The notes: generated from the sequence alone by a model not told the origin. A stretch of 64,000 bases of DNA from Tahibacter aquaticus (GCF_004363655.1 NZ_SNZH01000007.1:186001-250000); one strand, 5' to 3'. Shown: positions 9,110 to 18,749, counted from the first letter of the stretch. Made by a program: numbers and translations.

Positions 9110-9676
9110 ATGGCCGAGCACGAGGCCGAGGTGACGCAGCTGTTGCTGCAGTGGCAGCAGGGCGATGCTGCCTCGCTGGATTCGCTGTTGCCGCTGGTGT
9201 ATGACGAGCTGCGCCGCATCGCCGCCCACGAGCTGCGCAGCAACCGCGGCCATGAAACCCTGCAGCCTACTGCGCTGATCAACGATGTATTCGTGCGCCT
9301 GCTTGGCGCCGGCAGCCTGGATATCGGCAATCGCAAGCATTTGTATACAACGGCGGCCAAGCTGATGCGCCAGATTCTTATCGACCGCATCCGCGCCCAG
9401 CAGCGCGACAAGCGCGGTGGCGGGCAGTGGCAGCGCGCGGATTTCATCGAGGCGATGGCCTTGCCGATCGAACAGAACACCGACCTGCCGGCACTGGACC
9501 AGGCACTCGATGCGCTGGCCGGGCTGGACCCGCGCATGGCCGAGATCGTCGAACTGCGCTATTTCGTCGGTCTCGAAGTCAGCGAGGTCGCCGTGCTGCT
9601 GGGCGTCGACGAGCGCACCGTGTATCGCGACTGGGCCATGGCACGCGCCTGGTTGCGCCAGCAACTGGGCGAGTGA
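9110..9676 (+). CDS. ECF sigma factor of the kinase-associated (Sigma70_ECF) type
   Basis: A 188-residue sigma factor with regions 2 and 4 only. Region 2 contains LQPTALINDVFVRLL where ordinary ECF factors have an acidic DAED-type motif. Region 4 has the helix-turn-helix phrase LEVSEVAVLLGVDERTVYRDW. Loss of that acidic patch and a Ser/Thr kinase gene directly downstream fit the group of ECF factors that are activated by phosphorylation instead of by release from an anti-sigma factor (known pairs: EcfP/PknT in Vibrio, EcfK/PknS in Xanthomonas). No anti-sigma gene is present. Its regulon is unknown; the neighbouring secreted proteins are candidates. Confidence 0.85.
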   Translation: MAEHEAEVTQLLLQWQQGDAASLDSLLPLVYDELRRIAAHELRSNRGHETLQPTALINDVFVRLLGAGSLDIGNRKHLYTTAAKLMRQILIDRIRAQQRDKRGGGQWQRADFIEAMALPIEQNTDLPALDQALDALAGLDPRMAEIVELRYFVGLEVSEVAVLLGVDERTVYRDWAMARAWLRQQLGE

Positions 9677-9749
9677 AATCACACCGCTGTCAGTCCGGCA
9701 GCGGATTCGACGTAAGCCACCGGGACTGCCAGCCGACATCCATGCCGCC

Positions 9750-12032
9750 ATGAACGCCGCCGACTTCCGCACGCTGCGCGACGCTTTTCATGCCCTGATC
9801 GAGCTGGCGCCGGACGCGCGCGAGACGCATCTGGCCCATCTCGCCACGCAGGATCGCGAACTGCACGAAGCGGTGCGCGGATTGCTGGTGAATCTGGCGG
9901 AAACCGATCTGCAGGCACCGGAATCAGGCGGCGCAGCGCCGCCGGTGCAGATCGGGCCTTACCGTCTGCAGCAGTTGCTTGGCAGCGGCGGCATGGGCGA
10001 GGTCTACCTGGCTGAGCGTGTCGACGGCGGGTTCGAACAGCGCGTTGCGCTGAAGCTGGTGCGCCACGGCGGGCTGTCGCGCCAGTTGACGCGGCGCTTC
10101 CTGCGTGAGCGGCAGATTCTCGCGCGGCTGGATCATCCGAATATCGCGCGCCTGCTCGACGGCGGTTTCACGCCGGCCGGCCAGCCCTGGCTGGCGATGG
10201 ACTATGTGGCTGGCGCAACCATCGCGGTGTACGCGCGGCAGCACCAGCTGGGGCTGGATGCGCGCGTGGCACTGGTCGCGCGCGTGGCGGCGGCGGTGGC
10301 TTATGCGCAGCGCAACCTGGTTGTGCATCGCGATATCAAGCCGGCGAACATTCTGGTCGGCAGCGACGGCGAGCCCAAGCTGCTCGACTTCGGCATTGCC
10401 AAGCTGCTCGACGACAGCAGCGACGAGCAGACGCGCACCGGGCTGCGCGCGATGACGACGCGCTATGCCGCACCGGAACAGATCGCCGGCGAACGCACGA
10501 CTACGGCCACCGACGTGTATGCGCTGGGCCTGCTGCTGTTCGAGCTGGTCAGTGGCTGTTCGCCGTATGCCGCCGCCGATGCCGGCAGCGGCGACTGGGC
10601 TTCGGCCATCATGCGCGAGCCGCCGCGCAGCCTGCTGCAGGTGTGCAAGGTGGACTACGCGCCGCGGCAGCGCCACCGCCTCGGCGGCGGGCTGGAGCGC
10701 ATTGTGCAGAAAGCGCTGGCCAAGCCACCGGCGTTGCGCTACGCCGGCGCGGCAGCGCTGGCGGACGACCTCGACGACTGGCTGGCGCAGCGTCCGCTGC
10801 GCAGCGGCATCGGTGGCGCGCGCGAACAGACGCGGCAATTGCTCGCGCGCTATCGCTGGCCGCTGATCGTAGCGGCGGCGACGATGCTGGCGCTGGGCGC
10901 AGGAGCGGTAGTGGCCTTGCGCCAGGCCCGTGCCGCGGCAGAACAGGCGCGCATCGCCCGGGCGCATCTGGAGGCGATGCTCGGCGTGCTCGGTGCCGCC
11001 AATCCGCAGTACTACGCCGGGCGCGATCCGCATGCCAGCGAGTTCCTGCGTACCGCGGCAGAGACGCTGCAGCGCGAGCGTGCCGACGACCCGGCGCTGT
11101 TGCAGCGTGCGTTGAGCGAGATCGGGCACGGCCTGATCAACCTGGGCAAGCCGCACGAAGCCGAACAGGTGCTGCGCGCCGCGGCGGTGCAGCTGGAGCG
11201 CGATAACAGCGCCACGGCGGCCGGCAAGCTGGGCACCTACAAGCTGCTGGCGGCGGTACAGGACGAACCGGCGTTTCGCGACGGCCTGCGTGCGACCGCC
11301 GAGCGTATCGCGGCACTCGCCGCCGATGTCGATGTCGCCGTTGCGGTCGATGCGCTCGGCGGCGTTGCCGGCTCGCTGGGCAAGCTGGGCGAGTTCGAGC
11401 AGGCCAGCCGGTTGTTCGCGCGCGGCGACGCATTGCTGGCGCAGGCCGGCAACCTGCGTCCGGGCGCGGTGGAGAACTATTGGCGCCAGCGCGGCTGGAC
11501 TGCCCTGCGCGTGTTCGAGCTCGATCGCGCGCGCAGCTCGTTGCTGCAGGCATTGGCACAGATCGAGGCGGCGCCGCAGGCGTTCTCGGCCATGCGTCGG
11601 GCCGAGGCGGAACTGCTGCTGGCCGAAACCCTGCTGGCGCAGTCCGATGCCGCGGCGGCGCAACCGCACCTGGCCGCGGCGCAGGTGGTTTACTACGCGG
11701 AATTTCCCGCCGGCCATCGCGAACGGGCCGTGTTCGATCTGCAGAACAGCTATCTGCTGCTGTTGCAGGGCAATGTCGCGGCGGCCCAGGCCACGCTGGC
11801 GGCGGCAACACAGGTGCTGGACCAGACGCCCGTCGCCGGCAAGGACGCGCTGATGCGCGACTGGCTGCTGGCCGACCTTGCTGCGCAGCGCGGCGATTGC
11901 GCGGCGGCAAAGACGAATCTCGCTTCTGCCGCACAGCGGCTGGCAACACTACAACCCGCGCTGCCGCGCGATCGGGCCCTGCTTGCGGCAGCGGCAGGGC
12001 GCGTTGCGGCGGCCTGTGGTGCGCAGCGCTGA
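9750..12032 (+). CDS. Transmembrane Ser/Thr protein kinase with TPR-like sensor
   Basis: A 760-residue protein. The kinase domain covers about residues 70-345: glycine loop LGSGGMGEV (78-86), lysine in VALKLVR (K102), catalytic HRDIKPAN (193-200), DFG (213-215) and activation segment TRYAAPEQ. All key residues are present, so it should be active. A membrane segment follows (PLIVAAATMLALGAGAVVAL, about 371-390), then about 370 residues of alanine-rich helical repeats resembling TPRs, presumably periplasmic. It lies 73 bases after the ECF sigma gene, so it is the likely activating kinase. The N-terminal 60 residues are helical and may contact the sigma factor. Confidence 0.9.
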   Translation: MNAADFRTLRDAFHALIELAPDARETHLAHLATQDRELHEAVRGLLVNLAETDLQAPESGGAAPPVQIGPYRLQQLLGSGGMGEVYLAERVDGGFEQRVALKLVRHGGLSRQLTRRFLRERQILARLDHPNIARLLDGGFTPAGQPWLAMDYVAGATIAVYARQHQLGLDARVALVARVAAAVAYAQRNLVVHRDIKPANILVGSDGEPKLLDFGIAKLLDDSSDEQTRTGLRAMTTRYAAPEQIAGERTTTATDVYALGLLLFELVSGCSPYAAADAGSGDWASAIMREPPRSLLQVCKVDYAPRQRHRLGGGLERIVQKALAKPPALRYAGAAALADDLDDWLAQRPLRSGIGGAREQTRQLLARYRWPLIVAAATMLALGAGAVVALRQARAAAEQARIARAHLEAMLGVLGAANPQYYAGRDPHASEFLRTAAETLQRERADDPALLQRALSEIGHGLINLGKPHEAEQVLRAAAVQLERDNSATAAGKLGTYKLLAAVQDEPAFRDGLRATAERIAALAADVDVAVAVDALGGVAGSLGKLGEFEQASRLFARGDALLAQAGNLRPGAVENYWRQRGWTALRVFELDRARSSLLQALAQIEAAPQAFSAMRRAEAELLLAETLLAQSDAAAAQPHLAAAQVVYYAEFPAGHRERAVFDLQNSYLLLLQGNVAAAQATLAAATQVLDQTPVAGKDALMRDWLLADLAAQRGDCAAAKTNLASAAQRLATLQPALPRDRALLAAAAGRVAAACGAQR

Positions 12033-12072
12033 ATGCAGGGATCAGTTCTGCACGGCGCCGGAGAGTCGTGCC

Positions 12073-13404
12073 TCAGGCATCCAGCGCAACGCGACCACGC
12101 AGCGAGTTGGTCATCGCCTCGGTGATGATCACGTCGACGAACTGCCCGGTCATGCGCGCATCGCCGGGGAAATTCACGTAGCGCATGTTTTCGGTACGGC
12201 CTGTCATTTCGTTCGGGTTCTTGCGGCTGGGGCCTTCGACCAGCACGGTCTGGCGCGTGCCGACCATGGCCTGGCTGATGCGGTTGGAGTTTTCGGTGAC
12301 GGCGTTCTGCAGGCGTACCAGGCGCGCGTGCTTGACCTCGGCGCTGGTGTCGTCGTCGAGGTTGGCCGCCGGCGTGCCCGGACGCTTGGAAAAAATGAAG
12401 CTGTAGCTCTGGTCGAAGCCCACGTCTTCGATCAGTTTCATGGTTTTGTCGAAATCGGCGTCGGTTTCGCCCGGGAAGCCGACGATAAAATCGGAAGAAA
12501 TGGAAATGTCCGGTCTTACCGCGCGCAGCTTGCGGATCTTCTGCTTGAATTCCAGCGCGGTATAGCCGCGCTTCATCGCCGCAAGCACGCGGTCGGAGCC
12601 AGCCTGTACCGGCAGGTGCAGGTAGTTGGCCAGCTTGGGCACGCTGGCATAGGCCTCGACCAGGGAATCGGAAAACTCCAGCGGATGCGACGTGGTGAAG
12701 CGGATGCGGCCGATGCCGTCGAGCTGGGCGATGGCATGGATCAGCAGGGCCAGGTCGGCGACGCCGCCGTCGTGCAGCGGACCGCGATAGGCGTTGACGT
12801 TCTGGCCGAGCAGGTTCACTTCGCGCACGCCCTGGTCGGCCAGGGAAGCGACTTCGGCGATCACGTCGTCGAACGGGCGGCTGACTTCATCGCCGCGGGT
12901 ATACGGCACGACGCAGAAGGTGCAGTACTTGGAGCAGCCTTCCATGATGGAGACGAAGGCGCTGGGGCCGTCGGCGCGCGGTTCGGGCAGCTTGTCGAAC
13001 TTCTCGATCTCGGGAAAGGAAATGTCGACCTGCGCCTTGCCGGTGCGGCGCTTGGCGTCGATCATTTCCGGCAGGCGGTGCAGGGTCTGCGGGCCGAATA
13101 CCAGGTCGACGTAGGGCGCGCGCTTGACGATGGCTTCGCCTTCCTGCGAGGCGACGCAGCCGCCGACGCCGATCACGACGTTGCTGTTGGCTTTTTTCAG
13201 CTCGCGCCAGCGGCCGAGCTGGGAGAACACTTTTTCCTGCGCTTTCTCGCGGATGGAGCAGGTGTTGATCAGGATGACATCGGCTTCGGCTTCGTTCTGG
13301 GTCAGCTCCAGACCGTGGGCCGCGCCCAGAACATCGGCCATCTTGGACGAGTCGTACTCGTTCATCTGGCAACCATGGGTCTTGATGAACAGCTTGCCGG
13401 CCAT
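12073..13404 (-). CDS. miaB: tRNA-2-methylthio-N6-dimethylallyladenosine synthase MiaB
   Basis: A 443-residue radical-SAM methylthiotransferase. The N-terminal domain has three cluster cysteines in [21 protein letters not shown] and GVGGCVAS. The radical-SAM motif is CSKYCTFC in [22 protein letters not shown] domain closes the protein. MiaB thiomethylates A37 of tRNAs reading UNN codons. The start [12 protein letters not shown] matches the family; a longer upstream frame lacks support. In related genomes phoH and ybeY follow immediately; here an opposite-strand kinase gene comes next. Confidence 0.95.
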   Translation of the reverse strand: MAGKLFIKTHGCQMNEYDSSKMADVLGAAHGLELTQNEAEADVILINTCSIREKAQEKVFSQLGRWRELKKANSNVVIGVGGCVASQEGEAIVKRAPYVDLVFGPQTLHRLPEMIDAKRRTGKAQVDISFPEIEKFDKLPEPRADGPSAFVSIMEGCSKYCTFCVVPYTRGDEVSRPFDDVIAEVASLADQGVREVNLLGQNVNAYRGPLHDGGVADLALLIHAIAQLDGIGRIRFTTSHPLEFSDSLVEAYASVPKLANYLHLPVQAGSDRVLAAMKRGYTALEFKQKIRKLRAVRPDISISSDFIVGFPGETDADFDKTMKLIEDVGFDQSYSFIFSKRPGTPAANLDDDTSAEVKHARLVRLQNAVTENSNRISQAMVGTRQTVLVEGPSRKNPNEMTGRTENMRYVNFPGDARMTGQFVDVIITEAMTNSLRGRVALDA

Positions 13405-13550
13405 GGGCGGGAACCAAAAAAGCGAATGGACTCGGTAGTTTACGCGCGTTTTGTCGGCCTCGCCAGCGGTCCGGGAACGAACCCGTACCACGGCGGTCTT
13501 GGAATTTCGCTTTTCCTGTCAGAAACTTGCACCCAAGAGTTGGGGATTAC

Positions 13551-14480
13551 ATGAAGTCGAACGCGCGCCATCGCCACATTTGCTGGCTGGTCGCCCCGGT
13601 CCTTGCGACCCTGGGCGCACCGGCCTTTGCCGGCGGCCTCTACCGCTGCAGCGGTGCCAAGGGCGAACTGGCCTATACCAACAAGCCGGCCGGCTATGCC
13701 AATTGCGTGCAGGTGGCGAGCTACCAGGAAACCAAGGCCAAGCCGGTTACCGCGGATACCGCGCCGGATATCAGCAAGCCGACGTTCTCGGTGGAATCGG
13801 CCAAGGCTGCGCCGCAGCCGGGCCAGTGGCAGTACAACGACAGCCAGCCCGGCGCCGCCGAAGCCGCCGCCGCCGGCACGCCGGCACCGGCGCCCGCGGT
13901 TGCCAGGTCCGAGTCGCCCAAGGTGCTGCGCGGCGCGGTATACAAGATCAACAAACGCAACGGCATTACCGAGTATACGAATATACGGCCGGCCGGAAAG
14001 AGCTATCAGGTGCTGTTTACCTACATGGCCACCTGTTTCGCCTGCGACGTACGCTCGACGGTCAACTTCTCCCTGACCAAGCTCAATCGCGAGGCCTACC
14101 GCGCGGAAATAGCCGCGGCGGCGCTGGAGTTCGGCGTCGACGAGGCGCTGCTGCGCGCTGTGGTGCATGCGGAGTCGGCCTTCAACCCGAATGCCTTGTC
14201 GAAAAAGGGCGCGCAAGGACTGATGCAGCTGATGCCGGGCACGGCCGACGACCTGGGCGTGGAGAACGCGTTCGATGCCACGCAGAACATCCGCGGCGGT
14301 GCGCAGTACCTGGCGCAGCAGCTGAAGAGCTTCCAAGGTGACGAGCGCCTGGCCATGGCCGCGTACAACGCCGGTCCGGCCAATGTGAGCAAGTACGGCG
14401 GCGTGCCGCCGTTCGACGAAACCCAGGTCTATGTTTCGCGCGTGTCGACTCTGCGAGATCGCTACCGCCAGTCCAACTGA
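13551..14480 (+). CDS. Exported lytic transglycosylase (SLT/GH23) with DUF4124-like N-terminus
   Basis: A 309-residue protein with a signal peptide ending APAFAGG. Residues about 29-60 (LYRCSGAKGELAYTNKPAG) resemble the DUF4124 domain. A Pro/Ala-rich linker follows. The C-terminal soluble lytic transglycosylase domain includes the catalytic glutamate in VVHAESAFNPNALSKKGAQG, then LMQLMPGTADDLGV and AAYNAGPANVSKYGG. Such enzymes cleave peptidoglycan to anhydromuropeptides in the periplasm. The start is the ATG giving MKSNARHRH; a frame-preserving ATG 24 bases upstream is less likely because no signal peptide fits it better. Confidence 0.88.
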   Translation: MKSNARHRHICWLVAPVLATLGAPAFAGGLYRCSGAKGELAYTNKPAGYANCVQVASYQETKAKPVTADTAPDISKPTFSVESAKAAPQPGQWQYNDSQPGAAEAAAAGTPAPAPAVARSESPKVLRGAVYKINKRNGITEYTNIRPAGKSYQVLFTYMATCFACDVRSTVNFSLTKLNREAYRAEIAAAALEFGVDEALLRAVVHAESAFNPNALSKKGAQGLMQLMPGTADDLGVENAFDATQNIRGGAQYLAQQLKSFQGDERLAMAAYNAGPANVSKYGGVPPFDETQVYVSRVSTLRDRYRQSN

Positions 14481-14485
14481 ACAGT

Positions 14486-14513
14486 GCCGCTGCGGTCTTT
14501 TGTCGCAGGCGGC
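14486..14513. terminator. Stem-loop between convergent genes
   Basis: GCCGCTGCG (14486-14494) pairs with CGCAGGCGGC (14504-14513) with a one-base bulge around loop GTCTTTTGT. It occupies the 37-base gap between the convergent transglycosylase and protease genes. A bidirectional terminator is the likely role. Confidence 0.45.
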
Positions 14514-14517
14514 GGGT

Positions 14518-15726
14518 TCAGCCGGTCGGAATCTGGATGCGATTGAGTACCGGACGCTGTACCAGGGTGACGTCGGCTTCGAAGGCGATGCCGGCGCGCA
14601 GGCCGCTGACATGGGCCTTGCTGCCCGGCGCCGCGGCGGCTTCGCGCTTGCGCAATTCCAGCGCGTCGTCGATTTCCTCGCCGTTGAAGCTCAGCAGTAC
14701 GTCGCCGACCTGCAGGCCGGCCTTGTCGGCCGGGCTTTGCGGATAGACGCCGAGTACCTGGGCGCCGCGCACCGCGGTAGCCAGGGTGGTGCCGGCTGGA
14801 ATCGGCATGCGGCCGTATTCCACGCCCAGCCAGCCGCGCACCACCATGCCGTGCTCGACGATCTGGTCCAGCACACCCTTGGCCGTGGCGACCGGAATCG
14901 CGAAACCGATGCCTTCGGCAATCTGCCGCTGCGGCACGTTGGCGGTATTGATGCCGACCAGTTCGCCACGGGCATTGACCAAGGCTCCGCCGGAGTTGCC
15001 CGAATTGATCGCGGCGTCGGTCTGGATGAAATCTTCGTAGGCCCACTGGTCGAGCTGGCGGTCGATGGCGCTGGCAATGCCCATGGTCACGGTCTTGCCC
15101 AGGCCGATCGGGTTGCCGATTGCCAGCACCACGTCGCCGACGTTCACGGCCGGCGCCTCGTCCAGCTTCATGCTGGGCAGGTCGGTCGCATCGATCTTGA
15201 GCACGGCCAGGTCGGTGTCCTCATCGCCGCCGACCAGGCGTGCCGTGGCAATACGGCCATCGTAGAGCAGCACCTGAATATCGTTGGAGCGGGCGATGAC
15301 ATGGTTGTTGGTCAGCACATAGCCGTCGGGGCTGACGATGACGCCCGAGCCCAGGCTTTGCTCGCGCCGGTAGGCCGGTGGTCCTACGCTGATGCCACCG
15401 AGCATGCGCTGGGTCAGCGGGTCGACCTGGACCAGCCGGCGCTGCGAAGCGATCACTTTGTTGGCATAGATGTTCACCACGGCCGGTGCGGCGTGCGCGA
15501 CCGCGTCGGCGTAGGAAACCGGGCCGGTGCCGAGATTGCCGGCTGCCGCCACCGGCGCCTGCGGCATGGCTGCGGCGCTGGCATTCACGCTGCTGCCGGC
15601 GGTCTCGGCACCGCCGCGCAGACGGGCGGGAATCTCGGGCCACAGGCGCGTGACGATGAAGGCGATCGCCAGGCCAAGGGTGGCGAATTGCAGCACGAAG
15701 GCTAGCGCGCGAAACGCTGGTTTCAT
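14518..15726 (-). CDS. Membrane-anchored HtrA-family serine protease (DegS/AlgW-like)
   Basis: A 402-residue protein with one N-terminal membrane anchor (FVLQFATLGLAIAFIVTRLW, about residues 10-29), a trypsin-like domain and one PDZ domain. The catalytic triad is seen as TNNHVIA (His), DEDTDLAVLK (Asp) and NSGNSGGAL (Ser). The PDZ part contains GVYPQSPADKAGLQVGDVLL. One membrane anchor with a single PDZ matches DegS/AlgW, which start the cleavage of anti-sigma factor RseA/MucA under envelope stress. Whether it has that substrate here is not shown; the sigma-E locus is not in the window. Confidence 0.88.
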   Translation of the reverse strand: MKPAFRALAFVLQFATLGLAIAFIVTRLWPEIPARLRGGAETAGSSVNASAAAMPQAPVAAAGNLGTGPVSYADAVAHAAPAVVNIYANKVIASQRRLVQVDPLTQRMLGGISVGPPAYRREQSLGSGVIVSPDGYVLTNNHVIARSNDIQVLLYDGRIATARLVGGDEDTDLAVLKIDATDLPSMKLDEAPAVNVGDVVLAIGNPIGLGKTVTMGIASAIDRQLDQWAYEDFIQTDAAINSGNSGGALVNARGELVGINTANVPQRQIAEGIGFAIPVATAKGVLDQIVEHGMVVRGWLGVEYGRMPIPAGTTLATAVRGAQVLGVYPQSPADKAGLQVGDVLLSFNGEEIDDALELRKREAAAAPGSKAHVSGLRAGIAFEADVTLVQRPVLNRIQIPTG

Positions 15727-16003
15727 GACCTGTCCATGGGGGGCACGGGCTAGCTGCAACGTGCCGGAGCGGGCGGCAGGTTTGATTGTGCGCTGCCGGT
15801 TCAGTCGCTAAACTAACACGATTTTTGGGGCCAGCCGTCACGTTGGCCGGCTATGCCGGCGAGCAGGCTTTGTCTTCAGCGGCACGCAGTGACGGTCGGC
15901 GCGAAAGGCATTTCGCGTTCGTATCGGTCCCGCGTCGCCGCCGATAAAGCCGGGCGCGACGAATCCCCTGAACGTATTCTCAGTATTGAAACCGGAGATC
16001 CGG

Positions 16004-16603
16004 ATGGCGAACGAAGGCGTCAATCATGGCCGCCGTCGGTTCCTCACGGCTACGACAGCAGTCGTCGGCGCTGCAGGGGCCTTGGCAGCGGCAGTGCCAT
16101 TCATCAAGACCTGGCTGCCCAGTGCGAAGGCGAGATCCGCCGGCGCACCGGTGACCCAGGACATCAGCAAGATCGAAACCGGCCAGATGGTCATCACCGA
16201 ATGGCGCGGCCAGCCGGTGTGGATCATCCGCCGCTCGCCCGATCAGATTAAGCAACTGCCTTCGCTGAATTCGCGCCTGCGCGATCCGGATTCCAAGAAC
16301 GAAGACCAGCAGCCCAAGTACGCCCAGAACGGCTACCGCTCGATCAAGGAAGAGTGGCTGGTCATGATCGGCGTGTGCACCCACCTAGGCTGCTCGCCGA
16401 AGTTCCATGGCGAGATCAAGCCCGAGCCTTTCGATGCGGAGTGGAAAGGCGGCTTCTTCTGCCCCTGCCACAAGTCGCGCTTCGACATGGCCGGCCGCGT
16501 GTTCGATGGCGTGCCCGCGCCGACCAACCTGAAGGTGCCCGACTATCACTTCGTGGATGACCACACCCTGGTCATCGGCGTGAAGCCGGAAGGAGCCGCG
16601 TGA
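16004..16603 (+). CDS. petA: Ubiquinol-cytochrome c reductase Rieske iron-sulfur subunit
   Basis: A 199-residue protein. The N-terminus has a twin-arginine stretch (GRRRFLTATTAVVGAAGALA) that serves as a Tat-dependent signal anchor. The 2Fe-2S ligands are in CTHLGC and CPCHKS. It is the Rieske subunit of cytochrome bc1 in the inner membrane, transferring electrons from ubiquinol to cytochrome c1. GGAG lies about eight bases before this ATG, preferred over an in-frame TTG 18 bases upstream. Its stop overlaps the cytochrome b start by one base, so petABC is one operon. Confidence 0.96.
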   Translation: MANEGVNHGRRRFLTATTAVVGAAGALAAAVPFIKTWLPSAKARSAGAPVTQDISKIETGQMVITEWRGQPVWIIRRSPDQIKQLPSLNSRLRDPDSKNEDQQPKYAQNGYRSIKEEWLVMIGVCTHLGCSPKFHGEIKPEPFDAEWKGGFFCPCHKSRFDMAGRVFDGVPAPTNLKVPDYHFVDDHTLVIGVKPEGAA

Positions 16604-17877
16604 TGCTGTCGACCCGTATCAATACGGCCGTGGCCGGCTTGCAGGACTGGTTCAACTACCGCGCCAAGGCTTTCGGTCCGATGTACCGCAAGCACATGTC
16701 GGAATACTGGGCGCCGAAGAATTTCAACATCTGGTACTACTTCGGCTCTCTCGCCCTGGTGGTGCTGGTCAACCAGATCCTTACCGGCATCTTCCTGACC
16801 ATGCACTTCAAGCCCAGCGCCGCGGAATTCGCGCCGGGCATTTCCCAGGCCTTCGCCTCGGTCGAACTGACCATCATGCGCGATGTGGAATGGGGCTGGC
16901 TGGTGCGCTACATGCATTCCACCGGCGCATCGGCATTCTTCATCGTGGTCTATCTGCACATGTTCCGCGGCCTGCTGTACGGCTCGGCGCAGAAGCCGCG
17001 CGAGCTGGTCTGGCTGCTCGGCATGCTGATCTACCTGGTGCTGATGGCCGAAGCCTTCATGGGCTATGTATTGCCCTGGGGCCAGATGTCGTTCTGGGGC
17101 GCCAAGGTGATCATCTCGCTGTTCGGCGCGATTCCCATGATCGGCGACTCGCTGGTCGAGTGGATAATGGGCGACTACCTGCCGGCCGATGCGACACTGA
17201 ATCGCTTCTTCGCCCTGCACGTGATCGCGTTGCCGCTGGTGCTGCTGCTGCTGGTGGTATTGCACCTGGCCGCGTTGCACGAGGTGGGTTCCAACAACCC
17301 CGACGGTGTCGATATCAAGAAGCACAAGGACGCCAGCGGCAAGCCGCTGGACGGCATCGGCTTCCATCCGTACTACACCGTGAAGGATCTGTTCGGCGTC
17401 GGCTTCTTCCTGACCATCTGCGCCTTCGTCCTGTTCTTCGAGCCGACCGTCAGCGGCTGGTTCCTCGAACACGACAACTTCGTCGCGGCGAACAAGCTGG
17501 TCACTCCCGAGCACATCAAGCCGGTGTGGTACTACACGCCCTACTACGCCATGTTGCGCGTGGTGCCGGACAAGCTGCTCGGCGTGCTGACCATGTTCGG
17601 TGCGATCGCCGTGCTGTTCTTCGTGCCCTGGCTGGACCGCAGCCCGGTCAAGTCGTACCGCTACCGTGGCTGGCTGTCGAAGGTGCTGCTTGGCCTGTTC
17701 GCCCTGTCGTTCCTCTGGCTGGGCAAGATCGGCGCCGGCCCGGGTACCGACCCGGTCGAGACGATCATCGGCCGCGTGCTGACTTTTATCTATTTCGCTT
17801 TCTTTATCACGATGCCGCTGTGGTCCAAGGCTGACGCGACCAAGCCGGTTCCGGAACGGGTGACGATGCATGATTAA
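16603..17877 (+). CDS. petB: Cytochrome b subunit of the bc1 complex
   Basis: A 424-residue polytopic membrane protein. Heme-ligand histidines lie in WLVRYMHSTGAS, FIVVYLHMFRGLLYG, LHVIALPLVLLLLVVLHLAALHEVGSNNPDG. The Qo-site region GYVLPWGQMSFWGAKVI is present, and VWYYTPYYAMLR stands where the PEWY-type motif lies. It holds hemes bL and bH and both quinone sites. The chosen ATG overlaps the petA stop; a GTG codon just before it is an alternative. The end overlaps petC by eight bases. Confidence 0.96.
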   Translation: MLSTRINTAVAGLQDWFNYRAKAFGPMYRKHMSEYWAPKNFNIWYYFGSLALVVLVNQILTGIFLTMHFKPSAAEFAPGISQAFASVELTIMRDVEWGWLVRYMHSTGASAFFIVVYLHMFRGLLYGSAQKPRELVWLLGMLIYLVLMAEAFMGYVLPWGQMSFWGAKVIISLFGAIPMIGDSLVEWIMGDYLPADATLNRFFALHVIALPLVLLLLVVLHLAALHEVGSNNPDGVDIKKHKDASGKPLDGIGFHPYYTVKDLFGVGFFLTICAFVLFFEPTVSGWFLEHDNFVAANKLVTPEHIKPVWYYTPYYAMLRVVPDKLLGVLTMFGAIAVLFFVPWLDRSPVKSYRYRGWLSKVLLGLFALSFLWLGKIGAGPGTDPVETIIGRVLTFIYFAFFITMPLWSKADATKPVPERVTMHD

Positions 17878-18622
17878 GCACGCCATGACCAAGCTGGGTC
17901 TCACGCTGGCCGTTGCGTTGACCGCTGCGTCGCCGGTTCTGGCCAGCAGCGAAGGTAACGCACCGCCGGCGATCGGTACGCGCGCGGACAACATCGCGTC
18001 GGTACAGCGCGGCGCCAAGCTGTTCTTCAACTATTGCGTCGGCTGCCACTCGCTGCAGTTCATGCGCTATTCGCGCATCGCTGACGACCTGGGCCTGTCC
18101 GAGGACGAGGTGGTGCAGAATTTCGCCGCCTTCACCAACGCGAAGATCGGCGACACCGTGGTTTCTGCCATGCCCGAGGCCGATGCGGCCGCCTGGTTCG
18201 GCAAGGCGCCGCCGGACTTGTCGCTGGAAGCCCGCTCCAAGGGGCCGGACTGGATTGCCGACTATCTCAAGTCGTTCTACGTCGACCACTCGCGTCCGCT
18301 GGGCTGGAACAACAAGCGTTTCCCGGGTGCTTCCATGCCCAACGTGCTGTGGGAAATGCAGGGCATACAGCACGCCGAGATGGGCCATGCCAAGGAAGGT
18401 GGCGAAGCGCATATCGAAGGCCTGAAGCTGGTGACGCCTGGCACCCAGAGCGAAGCGCAGTTCCACGAAACCGTGAAGGACATCACCAGCTTCCTGCAGT
18501 ACGTGGGCGAGCCGGCGGCCTTGAAGCGCCAGAGCATGGGCGCCTGGGTCGTGCTGTACCTGGCCTTCTTCACCTTCCTGGCCTGGTTGCTGAAGAAGGA
18601 ATACTGGAAGGACGTGCACTGA
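17870..18622 (+). CDS. petC: Cytochrome c1
   Basis: A 250-residue periplasmic cytochrome tethered by a C-terminal helix (WVVLYLAFFTFLAWLL). A cleavable signal peptide (ending SPVLASS) precedes the heme c site CVGCH at residues 56-60. The axial methionine is probably in ASMPNVLWEMQG. It passes electrons from the Rieske protein to soluble cytochrome c. It overlaps petB by eight bases and is followed by a strong stem-loop, ending the bc1 operon. Confidence 0.96.
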   Translation: MIKHAMTKLGLTLAVALTAASPVLASSEGNAPPAIGTRADNIASVQRGAKLFFNYCVGCHSLQFMRYSRIADDLGLSEDEVVQNFAAFTNAKIGDTVVSAMPEADAAAWFGKAPPDLSLEARSKGPDWIADYLKSFYVDHSRPLGWNNKRFPGASMPNVLWEMQGIQHAEMGHAKEGGEAHIEGLKLVTPGTQSEAQFHETVKDITSFLQYVGEPAALKRQSMGAWVVLYLAFFTFLAWLLKKEYWKDVH

Positions 18623-18630
18623 ATCGTGCC

Positions 18631-18656
18631 GGTACGGCGGAGGGTTCCGCCGTACC
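18631..18656 (+). terminator. Perfect 11-bp stem-loop after petC
   Basis: GGTACGGCGGA (18631-18641) pairs perfectly with TCCGCCGTACC (18646-18656) around loop GGGT, nine bases after the petC stop. There is no following T-tract, so it may terminate, pause or stabilise the petABC transcript. A further hairpin, AGGCGACC/GGTCGCCT at 18707-18729, lies in the sspA leader. Confidence 0.55.
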
Positions 18657-18749
18657 ATTCCCCCTGGCGTCTAGGCGAATGCCTGCACGCGTAGTAGATT
18701 CGGTGCAGGCGACCCGGGAGCGGTCGCCTCACCGTGTCAGGGGAGAGGC

